64,000 nt of DNA from a bacterium. GTDB taxonomy: Bacteria > Desulfobacterota > Desulfocorpusculales > Desulfocorpusculum. Below are positions 60,928 to 64,000 of this stretch, one piece after another. Location of the stretch: positions 1 through 64,000 of the forward strand of contig JBBFLE010000015.1 in NCBI GenBank assembly GCA_037481695.1. Reading direction: 5' to 3'. The position numbers and the translations under genes were made by a program. The notes below the pieces were generated by a model, which saw nothing but the letters and a program-made list of their open reading frames with translations, was not told where the DNA came from and ran no database searches. Within the stretch, counting starts at the first letter, position 1. Every line of letters begins with the position of its first letter.

Positions 60928-62229
60928 TTACTTTGCAACCACCCCTGTCAGAAGACCCTCCCATGTGCCGGTGACCCGCACCTTCTGAATAGTATTACGA
61001 AGCTCTCCACCTCCTTGAACCACCACTCTGAAATAGTTATGACTCAGGCCCTCCATCCACCCGGGCCTGCCTTTGGAAGGTCTTTCCAGGAGAACAGAGA
61101 TGCTCTTGCCTACCCATGAAACCATGGCCTGGTGCCTCCTTGCCCTGGATAGGTCTCTGAGCACTGCTGCCCTTGTTTTCATCTCCCCTGGGGCCAGCTT
61201 GGGACCCATGGCATGGGCTGGTGTCCCAGGACGGGGGGAAAAGGGAAAGACATGGAGATACGTCCATGGCATGGATTCCAAGAAATTCAAGGTTTCCTGG
61301 AAGTGTTCCTCCTTCTCGCCTGGAAAACCTACCATCACGTCTGCACCCAGGCTCAGATGGGGCACTGTCTCCACAGCCTCCAGGATCCTGGATTCATAAT
61401 GGGCCTTTGTGTAAGGCCTTTTCATGAGTTTCAGCACCTCCCCGGAGCCGCTTTGGAGGGGCACATGGAGATGAGGACATACCCTCTTGTTCTGGGCCAT
61501 GAGCTGCAATAGCCCCTTTTCCAACTCCTGGGGCTCTATGGAACTCAGTCTTATGCGGGGGATGGTGCACTCCTGGAGAACCTGCTCCAGCAGTCTCAGC
61601 AAAGAGGTGGGAGGCTCAAGATCTCTACCATAGGAGCCCAGATGGATCCCTGTGAGCACCACTTCCTGGATGCCTGCTTTTTCCATGAGCTTGAGGGCCC
61701 TGGAGATGGAAGCCGGGGATCTGGAGCGGCTGCGCCCCCTGGCCTTGGGCACTATGCAGTAAGAACAGGCTCCATTGCATCCATCCTGCACCTTGAGAAA
61801 TGCTCTTGTTCTGCCTGGAATCCCTGCCAGCCTCTCCCCCCAGAGCAGCTCCTCCCGGCAGACTCCAGTTCCCTCCATGCCCAATCTGGCCAGTATTTGA
61901 TCCACCAGGGAGTCCTTGTTTTGGTTTCCCCAAACCAGATCCACCTCAGGCATGGCCTCCAGGCTCTGTGCGAAGACCTCTGCCTGGCAGCCTGTGGCAA
62001 CGATTAGAGCCTGGGGGTGCCTGGCCTTGAGGCTTCGGATCAACTGCCTGTTTTGCTTGTCCGTGGCAGATGTGACTGTGCAGGTCTGCACCAGGATCAA
62101 AGAAGGATTCAGGCCCTCTTTTGTCCTCTCCAGGCCTGAGTCCTCCAAGGCTCGGGCCAGAGATGCTGCATCGAACTGATTCACCTTGCAGCCAAGGGTC
62201 TTGATCAGAAATCCGGGCCTTTGTCCCAC
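60928..62229 (-). CDS. mtaB: tRNA (t6A37) methylthiotransferase MtaB
   Basis: A 433-aa radical SAM enzyme that adds a methylthio group to t6A37 of ANN-decoding tRNAs. The N-terminal UPF0004 domain has IKTLGCKVNQFDAASLAR and VATGCQAEVF (Cys ligands); QTCTVT supplies the third. The SAM cluster motif is GCNGACSYCIVPKARG, followed by VMVGFPGEKEEHFQETLNFL and a C-terminal TRAM-like region. TLGCKVNQ distinguishes MtaB from MiaB and RimO. The GTG start at 62229 follows GGAGGGGCT; a TTG at 62250 is an alternative. Confidence 0.9.
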   Translation of the reverse strand: MGQRPGFLIKTLGCKVNQFDAASLARALEDSGLERTKEGLNPSLILVQTCTVTSATDKQNRQLIRSLKARHPQALIVATGCQAEVFAQSLEAMPEVDLVWGNQNKDSLVDQILARLGMEGTGVCREELLWGERLAGIPGRTRAFLKVQDGCNGACSYCIVPKARGRSRSRSPASISRALKLMEKAGIQEVVLTGIHLGSYGRDLEPPTSLLRLLEQVLQECTIPRIRLSSIEPQELEKGLLQLMAQNKRVCPHLHVPLQSGSGEVLKLMKRPYTKAHYESRILEAVETVPHLSLGADVMVGFPGEKEEHFQETLNFLESMPWTYLHVFPFSPRPGTPAHAMGPKLAPGEMKTRAAVLRDLSRARRHQAMVSWVGKSISVLLERPSKGRPGWMEGLSHNYFRVVVQGGGELRNTIQKVRVTGTWEGLLTGVVAK

Positions 62230-62300
62230 AGCCCCTCCGGATTTGTGCAAAAACTTTTCACCTCTGCTCCACCTGACTCCAAAAGCCCCACCGAGTCATC

Positions 62301-63401
62301 TCAGTCTCTAAGCACTTCCTCTATCCAGCCTCCGCCCAGGACCTCCTCTCCCTCATAAAGCACAGCCGCCTGCCCGGGGGTGATGGAGGATTGAGGTCTG
62401 AAAAATGTGACCCGGAAACGGTTTTTTCCAAGGGGATCAACTCGAGCTTCAGCTGCCTTGTGCCGGTAGCGGATCTGAACCTGGCAGTAAAACTCTCTGG
62501 CAGGCGCAACACCTCCTACCCAGGTTGCCTGTCCTGCCACCAGCCCTCTGGAAAGGGTGCTTTTCCTCGGTCCCACCACTATCCTGGCCTCCTGGGGCAG
62601 AACTCTTAGAACATAGAGGGGTTCTCGCCAGGGAATTCCCAGCCCCCTTCTCTGCCCCACTGTAAATCTGGATACCCCTTGGTGAGTGCCCAACTCTACA
62701 CCTTTTTCGTCTGTTATTTTTCCAGGAGAGTCCTCGGCAGAGCCCAGATAATCTTTGAGGAACTCTCTATAGTCTCCCCCTGCCAGAAAACAGACTTCCT
62801 GGCTCTCCCTTTTTCGGGCCACTGGAAGCCCCCAGTTGGAAGCAAGTTCTCTGACCTGGGCCTTGCTCATCTCCCCCAGAGGCCAAATGACCCTCTTTAG
62901 CTGTTCCTGGCCCAAAGGGAACAGGAAATAACTTTGATCCTTGGATTTGTCTGAGCCCCGCAACAACCTCAAAGGTTCGCCGGCAGCACCCCTCAGGAGC
63001 CTGGCATAATGGCCTGTGGCCAGTCCTTGAGCCCCGTTTTGGACAGCCATCTCCAAGAGCGCCCCATATTTTATCCATTGATTGCAACGGATGCAGGGGT
63101 TGGGGGTCCTGCCTGTCAAGTAAGAGCCCACAAATTCCCCTATTACCTTTTCCCGGAAGGCCTCTCTCAGGTTCACGGTCCTGAAGGCCACTCCCAGATG
63201 CTCAGCCACGCGCCGGGCATCGGCCATGTCCCCAGGAGAACAGCAGGTAGCCCTCTGACCGCGTGGGACAAGCCCGCAATCCCAAAGCTCCATGAACACG
63301 GCTTCGACCCGCAGGCCTTGGCGCACCAACAAAGCGGCGGCCGTAGCACTGTCAACGCCGCCGCTCAAGGCCGCCCATACAGCTTTGCCCCAAGAGCCCA
63401 T
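62301..63401 (-). CDS. mnmA: tRNA-specific 2-thiouridylase MnmA
   Basis: A 366-aa enzyme that thiolates U34 of tRNA Lys, Glu and Gln. The PP-loop is ALSGGVDSATAAAL; the two catalytic Cys lie in RTPNPCIRCNQWIKYG and RESQEVCFLAGGDYREF. FTVGQRRGLGIP and the C-terminal beta-barrel complete the family layout. Start at ATG 63401; a GTG four codons earlier is possible. It lies 18 nt behind the NIL-ferredoxin gene and 71 nt before mtaB, so three sulfur-related genes are together. Confidence 0.92.
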   Translation of the reverse strand: MGSWGKAVWAALSGGVDSATAAALLVRQGLRVEAVFMELWDCGLVPRGQRATCCSPGDMADARRVAEHLGVAFRTVNLREAFREKVIGEFVGSYLTGRTPNPCIRCNQWIKYGALLEMAVQNGAQGLATGHYARLLRGAAGEPLRLLRGSDKSKDQSYFLFPLGQEQLKRVIWPLGEMSKAQVRELASNWGLPVARKRESQEVCFLAGGDYREFLKDYLGSAEDSPGKITDEKGVELGTHQGVSRFTVGQRRGLGIPWREPLYVLRVLPQEARIVVGPRKSTLSRGLVAGQATWVGGVAPAREFYCQVQIRYRHKAAEARVDPLGKNRFRVTFFRPQSSITPGQAAVLYEGEEVLGGGWIEEVLRD

Positions 63402-63419
63402 GAACCAAGCCACCGCAAG

Positions 63420-63839
63420 TCAAAGCATGGCGGTTTGCATGGCACGGCTGGGGCATACAGGCATGCAAAGACCGCAGCCGCTGCAAAGTTTGTTGTCGAA
63501 ACGAACTTCCATGCTAGGAGGATCCATATGAAGGGCATTGGTGGGGCAAATGGCCGTGCAAGCCCCACAGTGATAGCACAGCTCTTCGTCCCTCTGAACA
63601 TCCCTTTCCACGGGCTTGACCGTGATCCCGCAATCTTTGAGGTACTTGACCCCCCGGCGGTAATTGGCCTGCGGACCTCTCAACTCCATGACCATGTAGC
63701 TTTCCTGCCTGGGCAACACCTCTGCCTTCAGGATGTTGAAGACCAGGTCATAGTCTTTCACCAGCCTGTAAACAATGGGTTTATCCCAGGTGGACTTGGA
63801 AAAATAGAGGACGATTTTCTTGGAAACTTCCTTGGTCAT
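63420..63839 (-). CDS. NIL-domain ferredoxin with two 4Fe-4S clusters
   Basis: A 139-aa protein. Residues 1-75 form a NIL domain (IVLYFSKSTWDKPIVYRLVK, YMVMELRGPQANYRRGVKYL). Two bacterial ferredoxin motifs follow: CYHCGACTAICPTNAL and CSGCGLCMPVCPSRAM. NIL ferredoxins occur in methanogens and anaerobes and are linked to sulfur assimilation or methionine/cysteine metabolism. Here it precedes two tRNA sulfur-insertion enzymes, suggesting it supplies electrons or persulfide sulfur to MnmA; that link is inference. Start at 63839 after GGGGGCAAGCC. Confidence 0.85.
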   Translation of the reverse strand: MTKEVSKKIVLYFSKSTWDKPIVYRLVKDYDLVFNILKAEVLPRQESYMVMELRGPQANYRRGVKYLKDCGITVKPVERDVQRDEELCYHCGACTAICPTNALHMDPPSMEVRFDNKLCSGCGLCMPVCPSRAMQTAML

Positions 63840-63886
63840 GGCTTGCCCCCGAGTATCATGAGTGGATGATACACTACCTGTCTTGT

Positions 63887-63916
63887 ATGATAAGCCCAAT
63901 CCCTGGAGGCTTTCAA
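63887..63916 (-). promoter_or_regulatory. Predicted sigma-70 promoter of the ferredoxin-mnmA-mtaB unit
   Basis: On the minus strand, TTGAAA (63916-63911) and TATCAT (63892-63887) are spaced 18 bp, each one mismatch from consensus. The site lies about 50 nt before the ferredoxin start. The remaining bases to 64000 show no gene. Confidence 0.5.
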
Positions 63917-64000
63917 GCTGGCCTTGCTCTGGGAAACACTATGTGATATCAAGATATATGATCTTGTGGAAGGAAGCAGGGGCTGCCTCAGGGCAGCTTC

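Noticed and set aside
1-64000. CRISPR array or restriction/defence island
   Set aside because: No regularly spaced direct repeats and no cas, restriction or retron genes were seen; the only toxin-antitoxin pair is decayed.

Overview
The window is a moderately GC-rich, gene-dense bacterial chromosome segment. It suggests an anaerobic or respiratory Gram-negative bacterium, most likely a deltaproteobacterium (Desulfobacterota). The pointers are a TAXI-type TRAP transporter, a UbiD/UbiA pair of menaquinone type, a NIL-domain ferredoxin, apolipoprotein N-acyltransferase, and a type IVa pilus locus under PilS/PilR with a sigma-54 pilin promoter. This placement is inferred from gene content; no 16S gene is present. 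One tRNA (Arg, anticodon TCT) was found. No rRNA, CRISPR array or intact insertion sequence was seen.

Layout. (1) 1-9400, minus strand: the end of a surface-polysaccharide locus, with a polysaccharide deacetylase, a FemAB-like protein, a WbpB/WbpD/WbpE-like amino-sugar module, a priming sugar transferase carrying a degenerate GGDEF domain, a NarL-type regulator and a receiver-histidine kinase hybrid. (2) 9650-16600: a small Cys-rich protein, a membrane-anchored degenerate RNase H-fold protein, tRNA-Arg, a DUF3617 protein, dodecin, and an operon of TAXI binding protein, fused TRAP permease and FAD oxidoreductase. (3) 17200-21000, plus strand: UbiD, UbiA, WaaP-like kinase and methyltransferase in a tight operon, converging on an Mrp-type Fe-S carrier ATPase. 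(4) 22000-34955: purC, a beta-propeller-like protein, a class III aminotransferase, an unusual minus-strand trio (TraB-like protein, MoxR-type ATPase, cytidylate-kinase-like/BON fusion), then plus-strand receiver-GGDEF, radical SAM, phosphatase-like enzyme, lnt and prfB with its programmed frameshift. (5) 34956-35949: an A+T-rich island with a decayed hicBA toxin-antitoxin pair. (6) 35950-54612, minus strand: ybeY, phoH and a complete type IV pilus cluster (pilC, pilB, pilQ, a pilO-pilP fusion, pilN, pilM, an ExeA-like ATPase, minor pilins, major pilin, pilR, pilS). (7) 54950-64000: an MFS transporter, the leucine operon leuBACD behind a leader-peptide attenuator, and mtaB, mnmA and a NIL ferredoxin.

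How they work together. PilS/PilR and a textbook -24/-12 promoter control the pilin. PilB has an N-terminal domain resembling the c-di-GMP-binding MshEN domain, and an active-looking diguanylate cyclase lies in the same window. The leucine genes are preceded by a 34-codon leader with ten Leu codons, a Rho-independent terminator, and a segment complementary to that terminator's 5' arm; this is classical attenuation. Many genes overlap by 4 nt, several through TTGA (TTG start, TGA stop).

The strongest items for follow-up are the leu attenuator, the TraB-like/MoxR/kinase-BON trio, the GGDEF-like/sugar-transferase fusion, the membrane-bound RNase H pseudoenzyme and the doubly damaged hicBA pair. 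All family assignments come from reading motifs; no database search was possible.
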